A stretch of 64,000 bases of DNA from Kitasatospora sp. MAP12-44 (GCF_029892095.1 NZ_JARZAE010000004.1:5332001-5396000), one strand, 5' to 3'; shown: positions 1 through 7,811, counted from the first letter of the stretch. Numbers and translations: made by a program. Notes: generated by a model from the sequence alone, not told the origin.

Positions 1-1
1 G

Positions 2-640
2 GTCAACGAGGGCCGGCTGGTCCGGCTGCAGGGCAAGGGCACCTATCTCAAGGAGCATCCGGTCCTCGACCACCGTGCCTTCGGGCCGCCGCTGGGCCGG
101 CTGATCCCCGCCCAGCGGGACAGTCTCGCGGCGCCCAGCGAGGTCTACACGAACGAGGCGGACGAGGCGGGCCGGGTATTGACGGTCGACTTCGAGATGC
201 TGATCGTCCGGGCCAGGGCGGACGTCGCGGAGCGGCTCGGCCTGCGGGAGGGGGAGGCGGTGGTGGTCCGCCGCCAGCTGCGGCTGATGGACCGCGAGCC
301 CTACTCGATCGAGGAGAGCCACTACCGGGCCGGCCTGGCGGCCGGTACCGCGCTGATGGAGCCGGACCAGGTCCCGGGCGGGGACGAGCAGGTGCTGATC
401 GAGCTGGGCCGCACCGAGATCGGGGCGGTGGACCAGCTGGTCTCCCGGATGCCCGGTCCTGAGGAGGCGCAGTGGTTCCAGGGCGGGCCCGGCGTGCCGC
501 TGCTGGTGCAGACCCGGGTCACCTACGACCGGCGCGGGCCGGTGCGGGTGATCGAGACCCGCTACTCGGCCGACCGCTGCCGGCTGGTCTACAGCCTGGG
601 CGAGCTCGCGGCCCGTCCGGTGCCGGCGCCCCTTGAGTGA
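2..640 (+). CDS. GntR/HutC-family transcriptional regulator, 5' truncated
   Basis: The window opens inside this gene; the frame is open from base 2 and ends with TGA at 638-640. The first visible residues (GRLVRLQGKGTYL) are the end of a GntR winged helix, where a wing strand precedes the linker. The remaining roughly 190 residues look like a UTRA effector domain, with the usual ExxHYR-type segment (ESHYRAG) and a closing segment resembling RVIETRYSADRCRLVYSL. Members of this family normally bind a sugar phosphate or other small metabolite and repress a nearby catabolic or transport operon. The target cannot be told because the upstream neighbours lie outside the window. The family call is secure; the ligand is unknown. 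Confidence 0.85.
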   Translation, partial: VNEGRLVRLQGKGTYLKEHPVLDHRAFGPPLGRLIPAQRDSLAAPSEVYTNEADEAGRVLTVDFEMLIVRARADVAERLGLREGEAVVVRRQLRLMDREPYSIEESHYRAGLAAGTALMEPDQVPGGDEQVLIELGRTEIGAVDQLVSRMPGPEEAQWFQGGPGVPLLVQTRVTYDRRGPVRVIETRYSADRCRLVYSLGELAARPVPAPLE

Positions 641-660
641 CCTTCCTGGACGACCGCGGA

Positions 661-693
661 CCCACGCCTGCGACGGCCCGTCGCAGGCGTGGG
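661..693. terminator. Bidirectional intrinsic terminator between the GntR gene and mrx1
   Basis: A perfect 15-bp inverted repeat (661-675 with 679-693, 3-nt loop) lies in the 65-bp gap between two converging genes. There is no long T-run, as is common in streptomycetes. Confidence 0.75.
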
Positions 694-705
694 CCCGGCG
701 CGGTG

Positions 706-963
706 TCAGCTCGCCAGCGCGGCCTGCACCTGACGCAGGCTCGGGTTGGTCATGGCCACCGGCTCGCCGCCGCCGGCCGGGGTCACCAGCAGGGTCGGCA
801 CCGTCTGGTTGCCGTCGTTGACCGACTCCACGAAGGCCGCCGACGCCGGGTCCTGCTCGATGTTGATCTCGGTGTAGGCGATCCCCTCGCGGTCCAGCTG
901 CTTCTTCAGCCGCTGGCAGTAGCCGCACCAGGTCGTGCTGTACATCGTGACGCTGCCGGACAT
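706..963 (-). CDS. mrx1: Mycoredoxin (glutaredoxin-like, CGYC active site)
   Basis: This 85-residue thioredoxin-fold protein has the active site TWCGYC near residues 11-16 and the cis-Pro segment TVPTLL. That is the mycoredoxin-1 signature; these proteins reduce mycothiol mixed disulfides in actinobacteria. The start is ATG at 963, with AAGGAGTCC just upstream. A longer reading frame runs to 1152, but its extra N-terminus is not glutaredoxin-like. The gene diverges from uvrD2, the same pairing seen in mycobacteria. Upstream is an exact sigma-R promoter (GGAAT-N18-GTT, 1034-1009), so induction by thiol oxidation is expected. Confidence 0.93.
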   Translation of the reverse strand: MSGSVTMYSTTWCGYCQRLKKQLDREGIAYTEINIEQDPASAAFVESVNDGNQTVPTLLVTPAGGGEPVAMTNPSLRQVQAALAS

Positions 964-1008
964 CGGAAGGACTCCTTCGGACCAGGGGATGGTGCTGTCC
1001 CGGGGCAC

Positions 1009-1034
1009 AACGCGCGGGACGCGGTCTTGATTCC
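1009..1034 (-). promoter_or_regulatory. Sigma-R-type promoter of mrx1
   Basis: On the minus strand GGAAT (1034-1030) and GTT (1011-1009) are separated by exactly 18 nt, the published sigma-R consensus. The predicted start site near 1002 would give a leader of about 40 nt before the mrx1 ATG. sigR itself lies at 34.8 kb in this window. Confidence 0.8.
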
Positions 1035-1150
1035 TGCTGGGTGCCGGGGGCTCCGCGATCCGTGACCCGATCGTCGTACCGGGCCTGTGGACAACGCACG
1101 ACGCGATGTCGTCGCACCCTGAGAGGATGGGCTGCATGCAGGAAGAGCTC

Positions 1151-3472
1151 ATGACCGGTGACCAGTACGGCGCACAGCACCTCCCCGGCCTGTCGGGGGG
1201 CGGATCCGGGGGCGGCGGGGCCGTGTTCAGCGGCGGCTACGCCGGTCGGCCGGGCGACGCCGACGCGGTGCTGGCCGGGCTCGACCCGGAGCAGCGGGCC
1301 GTCGCCACCGCGCTGCACGGACCGGTCTGCGTCCTGGCGGGCGCCGGGACGGGCAAGACCAGGGCGATCACCCACCGGATCGCCTACGGCGTGCGCAGCG
1401 GCGTCTTCCAGCCCCAGCAGGTGATGGCCGTCACCTTCACCGCGCGGGCCGCGGGCGAGATGCGCGGCCGGCTGCGCGAGCTCGGCGCGGAGGGCGTGCA
1501 GGCCCGGACGTTCCACTCCGCCGCGCTGCGTCAACTCCAGTACTTCTGGCCGCGGGTGGTCGGCGGCGAGGTGCCGCGGCTGCTCGAGCGCAAGGTCCAG
1601 CTGGTCGCCGAGGCCGCCGGGCGGACCGGCCTGCGGGTCCAGCGCACCGAACTGCGCGACCTCACCAGCGAGATCGAGTGGGCCAAGGTCACCCAGATCG
1701 TCCCGGACGACTACCCGGTGGCCGTCCTCAAGTCCGGCCGGGACGCCCCGCGCGACCCGGCCGAGATCGCCCGGGTCTACGCCACCTACGAGCAGACCAA
1801 GCGCGACCGCAACGTCATCGACTTCGAGGACGTGCTGCTGCTGACCGCCGCGATCCTGGAGGACCGCCCGGAGATCGCCGATCGGGTGCGCGCCCAGTAC
1901 CGGCACTTCACCGTCGACGAGTACCAGGACGTCTCGCCGCTGCAGCAGCGCCTGCTCGACCAGTGGACGGGCGCCGGCGCGAGCCTGTGCGTGGTCGGCG
2001 ACGCCAGCCAGACGATCTACTCCTTCACCGGCGCCACCCCCGACTACCTGCTGAACTTCCGCCACAAGCACCCCGACGCCACGGTGGTGAAGCTGGTCCG
2101 CGACTACCGCTCCACCCCGCAGGTGGTCCACCTGGCCAACGGGCTCCTCGCGCAGGCGCGTGGCGAGGCCGCCCGGCACCGCCTGGAGCTCGTCTCGCAG
2201 CGCGCGGCCGGCCCCGAGCCGGTCTACACCGAGTACGTGGACGAGCCGAGCGAGGCCGAGAGCACCGCGCACCGGATCAAGGAGCTGCTGGCCAAGGCCC
2301 CCGGGCAGGGCGGCTACCGGGCGAGCGAGATCGCCGTGCTGTTCCGGACCAACGGGCAGTCCGAGGTCTATGAGCAGGCGCTGGCCGACCTCGGGATCTC
2401 CTACCAGCTCAAGGGCGCCGAGCGGTTCTTCGAGCGGCCGGAGGTGCGCGAGGCCGGGCTGCTGCTGCGCGGCGCGGCCCGCGCGGGGAACGACCCGCTG
2501 ACCGCCGACGCGCCGGACCTCGCCGCCGAGGTGCGCGCGGTGCTCGGCACCCGGGGCTTCACCGCCACCCCGCCGGCCGGCTCCGGCGCGGTCCGCGAGC
2601 GCTGGGAGTCGCTGGCGGCACTGGTCCGCCTCGCCGAGGAGTTCGAGGCCGGGCGTCGCGCGGCGGGCGAGCCGGCCGACCTGGCGGCCTATGTCGGCGA
2701 GCTGGACGCCAGGGCCGCCGCCCAGCACGCGCCGGCCGTGGAGGGCGTCACGCTGGCCTCCCTGCACGCCGCCAAGGGCCTGGAGTGGGACGCCGTCTTC
2801 CTGGTCGGTCTCACCGAGGGCACGCTGCCGATCATCTACGCCAAGACCGACGAGCAGTTGGAGGAGGAGCGCCGACTGCTCTACGTCGGTGTCACCCGGG
2901 CGCGGGAGCACCTCTCGCTCTCCTGGGCGCTCTCCCGCTCGCCCGGGGGGCGCGCCAGCCGCAAGCCCACGCGCTTTCTGGACGGGCTGCGCCCGGGCTC
3001 CGGCCCGGCCGGGGCGCGCTCCGGCGCGGGCGGCCGCGGGGGCGTGGAGGGCGGTGGCGGGGAGCGCGCGGCGGGCCGCAAGGCGCGCGGACCGGTCAAG
3101 TGCCGGGTCTGCGACCGCACCCTCACCGACGCGGTCGAGCGCAAACTGCGCCGCTGCGAGGACTGCCCGTCCTCCATGGACGAGGCGCTGTACGAGCGGC
3201 TGCGCGCCTGGCGGGCCGGTCAGGCCAAGAAGCAGGGCGCCCCGGCCTATGTGGTCTTCACCGACGCGACCCTGATGGCGATCGCCGAGGATGTGCCCGC
3301 GGACACCAGGGCGCTGGCCCAGATCTCGGGTGTGGGCGCCATGAAGCTGGACAAGTACGGGGCCGCCGTGCTGTCGTTGTGTGCGGGGGAAGAGCCTGAG
3401 GAGGAACCGGTCGCGGACGCGGACGGCCCCTCGGACGAGCCCTCCGAAGAGGAGCTCCCGCAAGACTCCTGA
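1151..3472 (+). CDS. uvrD2: UvrD2-type ATP-dependent DNA helicase with HRDC domain
   Basis: A superfamily 1A 3'-5' helicase of 773 residues. Walker A is GAGTGKT, Walker B is VDEYQD, and QTIYSFTGA, VTLASLHAAKGLEWD and the RLLYVGVTRAR motif VI all follow in order. The C-terminal part has four cysteines (CRVC and CEDC pairs about 20 residues apart) and then an HRDC domain. This is the arrangement of mycobacterial UvrD2, where the tetracysteine region matters for DNA unwinding. I chose ATG 1151 because GGAAGAG sits 4 nt upstream; ATG 1127 or 1136 are alternatives. Role: DNA repair and replication-fork processing in the cytoplasm. It is followed by the whiB7 locus, as in mycobacteria. Confidence 0.93.
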   Translation: MTGDQYGAQHLPGLSGGGSGGGGAVFSGGYAGRPGDADAVLAGLDPEQRAVATALHGPVCVLAGAGTGKTRAITHRIAYGVRSGVFQPQQVMAVTFTARAAGEMRGRLRELGAEGVQARTFHSAALRQLQYFWPRVVGGEVPRLLERKVQLVAEAAGRTGLRVQRTELRDLTSEIEWAKVTQIVPDDYPVAVLKSGRDAPRDPAEIARVYATYEQTKRDRNVIDFEDVLLLTAAILEDRPEIADRVRAQYRHFTVDEYQDVSPLQQRLLDQWTGAGASLCVVGDASQTIYSFTGATPDYLLNFRHKHPDATVVKLVRDYRSTPQVVHLANGLLAQARGEAARHRLELVSQRAAGPEPVYTEYVDEPSEAESTAHRIKELLAKAPGQGGYRASEIAVLFRTNGQSEVYEQALADLGISYQLKGAERFFERPEVREAGLLLRGAARAGNDPLTADAPDLAAEVRAVLGTRGFTATPPAGSGAVRERWESLAALVRLAEEFEAGRRAAGEPADLAAYVGELDARAAAQHAPAVEGVTLASLHAAKGLEWDAVFLVGLTEGTLPIIYAKTDEQLEEERRLLYVGVTRAREHLSLSWALSRSPGGRASRKPTRFLDGLRPGSGPAGARSGAGGRGGVEGGGGERAAGRKARGPVKCRVCDRTLTDAVERKLRRCEDCPSSMDEALYERLRAWRAGQAKKQGAPAYVVFTDATLMAIAEDVPADTRALAQISGVGAMKLDKYGAAVLSLCAGEEPEEEPVADADGPSDEPSEEELPQDS

Positions 3473-3483
3473 AACTCGCCCGT

Positions 3484-3521
3484 AAAATAGTTTGCGCGCT
3501 GTGCATGGTGCGCAATAGCCT
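3484..3521 (+). promoter_or_regulatory. WhiB7/WblC-type autoregulated promoter
   Basis: An AAAAT element (3484-3488) lies exactly 3 bp upstream of a -35 TTGCGC (3492-3497). After an 18-bp spacer comes a -10 TAGCCT (3516-3521). An A/T-rich element 3 bp ahead of the -35 is the hallmark of WhiB7/WblC-dependent promoters. Transcription would begin near 3528 and read through the leader ORF into whiB7. Confidence 0.7.
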
Positions 3522-3689
3522 GCCGGAGCGGTCAAGGGGACGAGATCGCAAGCCGATCGGGGTCACTCCTGAAGCGGCTTTCCCCTGCGCATCACAGTTC
3601 TCTGCACGACAGCTGGACCGAGACAGACATCCGAACAGCCGGAGCCCGGGAGACCAGGCCCCGCGAGACGCCGAGAGGAGGCGACGATC

Positions 3690-4151
3690 GTGAAGACCAC
3701 AAAGCTGATCACCAAAGTGACTGGCCAGACCGTTGTTGCCGCTTCGCTGCGTCGTTCCCCCGCGGGTCTTCTCGCGGGCGGAGTCTCGCTGTCCGGTGTC
3801 TGCGGCGGTCTGGATCTCGACGCCACCCGCGTCAGCGTCGCCGGTGCCCTGGGCATGACGGGCGCCGCCGGCAGCACCGCGGGATCGGGTGTCGAGGCCG
3901 GTCTGTCCCTCGGCTGGGTCAGCGTCGATGTCGACTCCGTGCGCCTGATGCGCAATGAGCGACCGACCAAGGCATCGAAGGCAGTGGCAGCGGCGGCCAA
4001 GCATGGCGCCTATCTGCAGGTCGTCGGTGCCGGAGCAGCCCAGAAGCAGAGCGAGCAGCTGATCAACCAGGCCAAGGCCGCCTTTATCGGGGCCGAAGCC
4101 ATCCGGATCCGGGCCTTCCGCGGGCCTGAACCCTGGAGAGAGCAAACCTGA
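3690..4151 (+). CDS. Leader ORF upstream of whiB7; candidate regulatory uORF
   Basis: A 153-codon frame starts with GTG 3690 behind a strong AGAGGAGG, and codon use looks genuine (mostly G/C third bases). I recognise no family; the product is Ala/Gly/Val-rich with no clear signal peptide, metal site or enzyme motif. Its position is telling: it lies between the WhiB7-type promoter and whiB7, and its last codons (4118-4137) form one arm of an antiterminator. Its TGA (4149-4151) sits inside a 7-bp hairpin. Its translation may therefore be sensed, with a stalled ribosome allowing whiB7 expression. It may also encode a real small protein; the sequence cannot separate the two. Confidence 0.6.
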   Translation: MKTTKLITKVTGQTVVAASLRRSPAGLLAGGVSLSGVCGGLDLDATRVSVAGALGMTGAAGSTAGSGVEAGLSLGWVSVDVDSVRLMRNERPTKASKAVAAAAKHGAYLQVVGAGAAQKQSEQLINQAKAAFIGAEAIRIRAFRGPEPWREQT

Positions 4152-4185
4152 GGAAGCCTCAGGTCGGACCTTTCCAGGGCCGCGG
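4118..4185 (+). promoter_or_regulatory. whiB7 antiterminator helix
   Basis: CCGCGG (4118-4123) and CCCTGGA (4131-4137), split by a 7-nt bulge, can pair with TCCAGGG (4173-4179) and CCGCGG (4180-4185). This 13-bp helix would hide the 5' arm of the terminator at 4176. A ribosome finishing the leader ORF would cover 4118-4151 and prevent it. A small hairpin (CCTGAGG-AAG-CCTCAGG, 4147-4163) nests in the loop. Confidence 0.65.
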
Positions 4186-4222
4186 AACCCGTACACCGGG
4201 ATCCGCGGCCCTTCTGTTTTGT
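4176..4222 (+). terminator. Intrinsic terminator/attenuator before whiB7
   Basis: AGGGCCGCGG (4176-4185) pairs perfectly with CCGCGGCCCT (4203-4212). An inner CCCG/CGGG stem closes a 5-nt loop, and TCTGTTTTGT follows. It is one of the few terminators in the window with a clear U-tract, and it lies within the whiB7 leader. Confidence 0.85.
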
Positions 4223-4240
4223 CCGGTACGACAGACCATC

Positions 4241-4285
4241 AGGCCCCTAGGGGCCTCCGTCCCAGCCCTCCAGTCGGCTGGGACG
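4241..4285 (+). promoter_or_regulatory. Two further stem-loops in the whiB7 leader
   Basis: A perfect palindrome, AGGCCCCTAGGGGCCT (4241-4256), is followed by a 10-bp stem-loop (4258-4267 with 4276-4285, 8-nt loop). The stem ends just before the candidate starts of whiB7, so it could affect ribosome access. No T-run follows either structure. Confidence 0.5.
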
Positions 4286-4318
4286 GAACCAGAACTCCAG
4301 ATGAGGAAGACGCCCACA

Positions 4319-4690
4319 GTGTCCACGGTCATCACACCGCCCCTCCTGTCCGTACCGAGCTCAACGCCGACCAAGGCCGACCCCGCTCCACTCCCTCCCC
4401 CGGAAGGTTCACTCATGCAGATCACCGCTCTCGACGACGCCGAGGCTCTCGGATCCCCCATCCCGTGCCGGGCGTTCGACCCGGAGGTCTTCTTCGCCGA
4501 GACTCCCGCCGACGTCGAGTACGCGAAGTCGCTGTGCGGCACCTGCCCCGTCAAGGAGGCCTGCCTGGCCGGTGCGCTCGACCGGCGTGAGCCGTGGGGC
4601 GTCTGGGGCGGGGAGCTCTTCGTGCAGGGCGTCGTGGTGGCCCGGAAGCGGCCGCGTGGCCGTCCGCGCAAGACCGAGGTCGCAGCATGA
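4319..4690 (+). CDS. whiB7: WhiB7/WblC redox-sensing transcriptional activator
   Basis: A WhiB-family Fe-S protein of 123 residues. Four cysteines (PCRAF, then SLCGTC, then EACL) bind the cluster. The G[VI]WGG turn (WGVWGGE) contacts the sigma factor, and the C-terminal RGRPRK AT-hook is specific to the WhiB7 branch. It works with the principal sigma factor to switch on resistance genes when ribosomes are inhibited. Three starts are possible: ATG 4301, GTG 4319 (GAGGAAG 9 nt upstream) and ATG 4415 (GGAAGG 7 nt upstream, giving the 92-residue mycobacterial size). I prefer 4319 because streptomycete homologues carry a Pro-rich N-terminal extension. The leader upstream looks like a translation-coupled attenuator. 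Confidence 0.93.
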   Translation: MSTVITPPLLSVPSSTPTKADPAPLPPPEGSLMQITALDDAEALGSPIPCRAFDPEVFFAETPADVEYAKSLCGTCPVKEACLAGALDRREPWGVWGGELFVQGVVVARKRPRGRPRKTEVAA

Positions 4691-5079
4691 TCCCGGCGCC
4701 CCGAGCAGCACTGGTCCACCGGGATTGCCCCCCGGCGGCCGACGCACTGCGCCACTCAGTCCGCATCGCCGCTGCCCAGGCCGATGCCGCAGCACAGCTC
4801 CCCTACCCGCCTACGCACCACGAGCAGGACCACGACATGGCCATCACCACCGGGCCCAGCGCCCGCGCCGAGCAGAACACCGAACTCTCCGTCCAGAACA
4901 GGACCCTCGAGATGAATCTCATGCAAGAAAACCTGGCCCGTGCCCATATGCAAGAACGCCTCCAAGAGGCTGAGCACCAACGCCTGGTCCTGCGGGCCGT
5001 CCGCGCGGGCCGGCTGAAGCGGCGCGCCGAGCGCGCCTCGATGCGGGCTCGCAAGGCCCTTGTCACCGCCCTGATGTGA
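4687..5079 (+). CDS. Small hypothetical protein translationally coupled to whiB7
   Basis: ATG 4687 overlaps the whiB7 stop as ATGA, so the two are probably translated together. The 130-residue product has no domain I recognise. Its second half (from about residue 58) is strongly helical and charged, with many Gln/Glu and a basic Arg-rich end, so a coiled coil or nucleic-acid contact is possible. An internal ATG at 4837 gives an 80-residue version covering only the helical part. Sharing the whiB7 transcript suggests a role in the antibiotic-stress response, but this is inferred from position only. Confidence 0.6.
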   Translation: MIPAPRAALVHRDCPPAADALRHSVRIAAAQADAAAQLPYPPTHHEQDHDMAITTGPSARAEQNTELSVQNRTLEMNLMQENLARAHMQERLQEAEHQRLVLRAVRAGRLKRRAERASMRARKALVTALM

Positions 5080-5121
5080 CGCCTGGCTCGACCCCCGGCG
5101 TGACGCCGAGCTGAATCCACT

Positions 5122-5159
5122 GCGCCCCTGCCACCCCGCTCTGCGGGGGACAGGGGCGC
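5122..5159. terminator. Bidirectional terminator
   Basis: GCGCCCCTG (5122-5130) pairs with CAGGGGCGC (5151-5159), with an inner CCCCGC/GCGGGG stem. It lies between the converging small ORF and ABC1 kinase genes. Confidence 0.8.
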
Positions 5160-5193
5160 CGGTGTGACAGGCCTTCGGTCGGCCTCGGGCGCG

Positions 5194-6537
5194 CTACCCG
5201 GCCTCCGCCGCGAAGGCGAAGCCCGGGAGCCAGTCGAGCATCTCGGCGCGGAACGGCGCCTTGGCACCGAGCTGGCAGAGCACCCCGATGGTGCTGAGCG
5301 TGACCCGGTGGATCAGCAGGTAGTCCGGCGGCAGGTTGAGCTGCTTGCCCAGGTTGTAGGCGGGCGAGCGCGGGTCGGCGATCCGGGCCGCCTGCGAGCG
5401 CATCCACGACCGGGTGAAGTGGAAGTTCTCCACCGCCGCCGGCTCGATGATCGGCAGCAGGTAGTCGAGCACCGCGTCCGGATCGAGCTGGATCGAGGGC
5501 TTCACGAAGCCCTCCTCGCGCAGCATCTCCAGCACGCCCACCGCGTCGCCGGCCAGCGCCATCCGCAGCGAGTCGCCGATCGGGGTGGGCAGGCCGCCGG
5601 GCAGCCGGTCGACCGTGCCGAAGTCCAGCACGCCCAGGCGCCAGCCGTCGGCCGGTCCGCCGTCCTTGAGCAGCCGGAAGTTGCCGGGGTGCGGATCGGC
5701 GTGCAGCAGGCCGGTACGGGCGGGGCCGGCGAACAGGAACCGGGCGAGCAGGTGCCCGGCCCGGTCGCGCTCGCGCTGGCTGCCCTTGGCGATCACCTCG
5801 GCCAGCGGCGTGCCGCCCATCCACTCGGTGATCAGCACCTGGTCGGCCTGCGCCACCACGCCCGGCACCACGATGTCCGGGTCGTCGGCGAACTCGTCGG
5901 CGTGGGTCTGCTGGGCCGCGGCCTCCAGGGCGTAGTCGAGCTCCTCGGCCACCCGGCTGCGCAGCTCGGCGATCAGCGGCTTGATGTCCAGGCCCGGGAT
6001 GAGCGGGCCGAGCAGCCAGGCCACCCGGCTGAGCTGGCCGAGGTCGGAGAGCAGCGCCTCGCCGGCGCCCGGGTACTGGACCTTGACCGCGACCTCGCGG
6101 CCGTCCTGCCAGACCGCCCGGTGCACCTGGCCGATCGACGCCGCGGCGGCGGGTCGATCGTCGAAGCTGCGGAAGTCGGAGCGCCAGTCCTTGCCGAGGC
6201 GCTCGGCGAGTGCCGCGTGCACGCTGGCGGCCGGCATCGGCGGCGCGGCGTCCTGAAGCTTCGTCAGGGCGGCCCGGTAGGGACCGGCGACCTCCTCCGG
6301 CAGGGCCGCCTCGAAGACCGAGAGGACCTGCCCGAACTTCATCGCGCCCCCCTTGAGCTCACCGAGGACCTTGAACAGCTGGTCGGCGGTGGCCTGCTGG
6401 AGCTCGGCGGTGACCGACTCGGCCGACCGTCCGCCGATCCGCTTGCCGAGCCCGAGGGTGGCCCGCCCCGCTATCCCCAACGGCAGGGCGGCGAGCCTTG
6501 CGGTGCGGGTCACAGCTTTGCGCGGAAGATCGCTCAC
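5194..6537 (-). CDS. ABC1/AarF (UbiB-like) atypical kinase
   Basis: A 447-residue member of the ABC1/ADCK/UbiB family. The typical N-terminal KxGQ-type segment (LKGGAMKFGQVLS) is followed by the Ala-rich nucleotide loop (AAAASIGQVHRA), VAVKVQYPGA with the conserved Lys, EELDY, and HADPHPGNF with LDFG in the catalytic core. In bacteria these proteins are tied to quinone or lipid metabolism; the actinobacterial branch next to whiB7 has no proven substrate. Start GTG 6537 has GGGAGG 7 nt upstream; the longer frame to 6675 adds a non-conserved tail. It lies convergent to the whiB7 transcript and upstream of the ThiF-like gene on the same strand. Confidence 0.9.
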   Translation of the reverse strand: MSDLPRKAVTRTARLAALPLGIAGRATLGLGKRIGGRSAESVTAELQQATADQLFKVLGELKGGAMKFGQVLSVFEAALPEEVAGPYRAALTKLQDAAPPMPAASVHAALAERLGKDWRSDFRSFDDRPAAAASIGQVHRAVWQDGREVAVKVQYPGAGEALLSDLGQLSRVAWLLGPLIPGLDIKPLIAELRSRVAEELDYALEAAAQQTHADEFADDPDIVVPGVVAQADQVLITEWMGGTPLAEVIAKGSQRERDRAGHLLARFLFAGPARTGLLHADPHPGNFRLLKDGGPADGWRLGVLDFGTVDRLPGGLPTPIGDSLRMALAGDAVGVLEMLREEGFVKPSIQLDPDAVLDYLLPIIEPAAVENFHFTRSWMRSQAARIADPRSPAYNLGKQLNLPPDYLLIHRVTLSTIGVLCQLGAKAPFRAEMLDWLPGFAFAAEAG

Positions 6538-6660
6538 CCGGGGCCTCCCAATCAAACGTGTGCCGGCAGTCCCCGCGGCTGCGGTGGCTGGGATTCGGCG
6601 GTCACTAGGCCATTGTGCCCGGTCGCCCGCGGGCCCTGGCCGTGGCCCGGAGCTCGGGCT

Positions 6661-6697
6661 CCGCCGCGGTGCCACAGGCCGTCAGGCACCGTGGCGG
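6661..6697 (-). terminator. GC-rich stem-loop between the ABC1 kinase and ThiF-like genes
   Basis: CCGCCGCGGTGCC (6661-6673) pairs with GGCACCGTGGCGG (6685-6697), with one wobble and an 11-nt loop. It follows the 3' end of the minus-strand ThiF-like gene. No T-run is present, so termination is probable rather than certain. Confidence 0.5.
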
Positions 6698-6725
6698 GCC
6701 CGGCCAGGGCCCGGCCCTGGCGGCG

Positions 6726-7811
6726 CTAGGATCCGGGCCAGTAGCAGCCGCAGTCGGAGTGCGGCGGGAGCCGCAGCCGGCGGACCATCCCGTCCGCCGC
6801 GGAGACCTCGCACCAGCCGTCGACGCTCGGTGGCCGCTCCCCGGCGAGATGGATCAGCGTGTGCAGCCCGGCGAGGCCGGCCACCGCTGCCGCGAGGGCG
6901 GTGTCGCAGGCCGGCTCGCGCGGTCGGCCAGGGCCCTCGGCGGCGAGCTGGGCGAGCAGTCGGGGCCAGCAGGCGTCCCGGTCCGTCCGGGCCAGGGCCA
7001 CGCACCCGCCGCAGGCCGAGGCGCCCGGCAGCACCAGCGGCCCCACCACCCCGACATGCTCGACCACCCCGACATAGAGGTGCGGCACCCCGGCGCGCAT
7101 CAGCTGACGGGCCTGCACGGCGCCACCCGCGAAGGCACCGGTGCCGTCCCGTGGGGTGAGCACCACCAGCGCCGGTGCCCGCGCCTCCGCCGCGTCCGCA
7201 GCCGGGGTCGGGGCCGTGCCGGCTCCGCCGGCCGCGCGGCGGACGGCCTCCCGCGCTGCGGTGGCCCGAAGCCGCCCGACGTCCTGCACCGGGATGCCAC
7301 CGGGCGCGCAGTCCCCGGGCAGCACCCGTCCCTGGTCCGCCACCTCCACCGACCCCACCCCGGCGGCGGCCAGGGTCGCGGCCAGGGTGGCCCCGATCCG
7401 GCCCGCGCCGCGGATCTCCACCCGCGCCTCGCCCCGGCGGCGCAGCGCCCGTGCCCCGGCCCCGGGCGCCGGATGCAGCAGCGACAGCGAGGCGAGATCG
7501 GGCCCGAGGAGCTCGCGCCGGGTGGGGGAGTGCCCGGCCAGCACCTGCTCGGTGGCCAGCGCGTCGTCCAGCAGCCCGGCCTGCTCCAGCGAGCGCAGCG
7601 CCTGCGCCACGTACTCGGCGGGCAGGCCGAGACCCTCGCTCGCGACCGTCAGGGCGGCCGCGTCCCGTTGGCCGTCCAGCAGGTCGAGAAAGGCGCAGAA
7701 GCTGTCGTCCGCTCGGTCGACCAGGCGGGCCAGCTCGGGGGCCGTCCCGAATTGCAGGGTCTGCTGGTCCCGCCAGGCCCGGGACAGGGCGGATTTGAGC
7801 GTCGGGTGCAT
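6726..7811 (-). CDS. ThiF/MoeB/HesA-family E1-like adenylyltransferase
   Basis: A 361-residue protein. An N-terminal helical region of about 110 residues precedes a Rossmann nucleotide-binding segment (GAGRIGATLAATLA), followed by VEVADQGRV, the usual acidic loop of E1 enzymes. Two cysteine pairs (ACGGC and DCGC at the very C-terminus) form the expected structural zinc site. E1 enzymes adenylate the C-terminus of a small acceptor protein or a peptide. No ubiquitin-like carrier, JAB protease or peptide precursor is visible nearby, so the substrate is open. Start ATG 7811 has AAGGGGA upstream. The divergent neighbour is a YgjP-like metallohydrolase. Confidence 0.8.
   Translation of the reverse strand: MHPTLKSALSRAWRDQQTLQFGTAPELARLVDRADDSFCAFLDLLDGQRDAAALTVASEGLGLPAEYVAQALRSLEQAGLLDDALATEQVLAGHSPTRRELLGPDLASLSLLHPAPGAGARALRRRGEARVEIRGAGRIGATLAATLAAAGVGSVEVADQGRVLPGDCAPGGIPVQDVGRLRATAAREAVRRAAGGAGTAPTPAADAAEARAPALVVLTPRDGTGAFAGGAVQARQLMRAGVPHLYVGVVEHVGVVGPLVLPGASACGGCVALARTDRDACWPRLLAQLAAEGPGRPREPACDTALAAAVAGLAGLHTLIHLAGERPPSVDGWCEVSAADGMVRRLRLPPHSDCGCYWPGS

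Noticed and set aside
3505..3693. A 62-codon ORF starting inside the WhiB7-type promoter as possible uORF
   Set aside because: Its ATG lies between the -35 and -10 boxes, so it would not be on the transcript, and it has no ribosome site.
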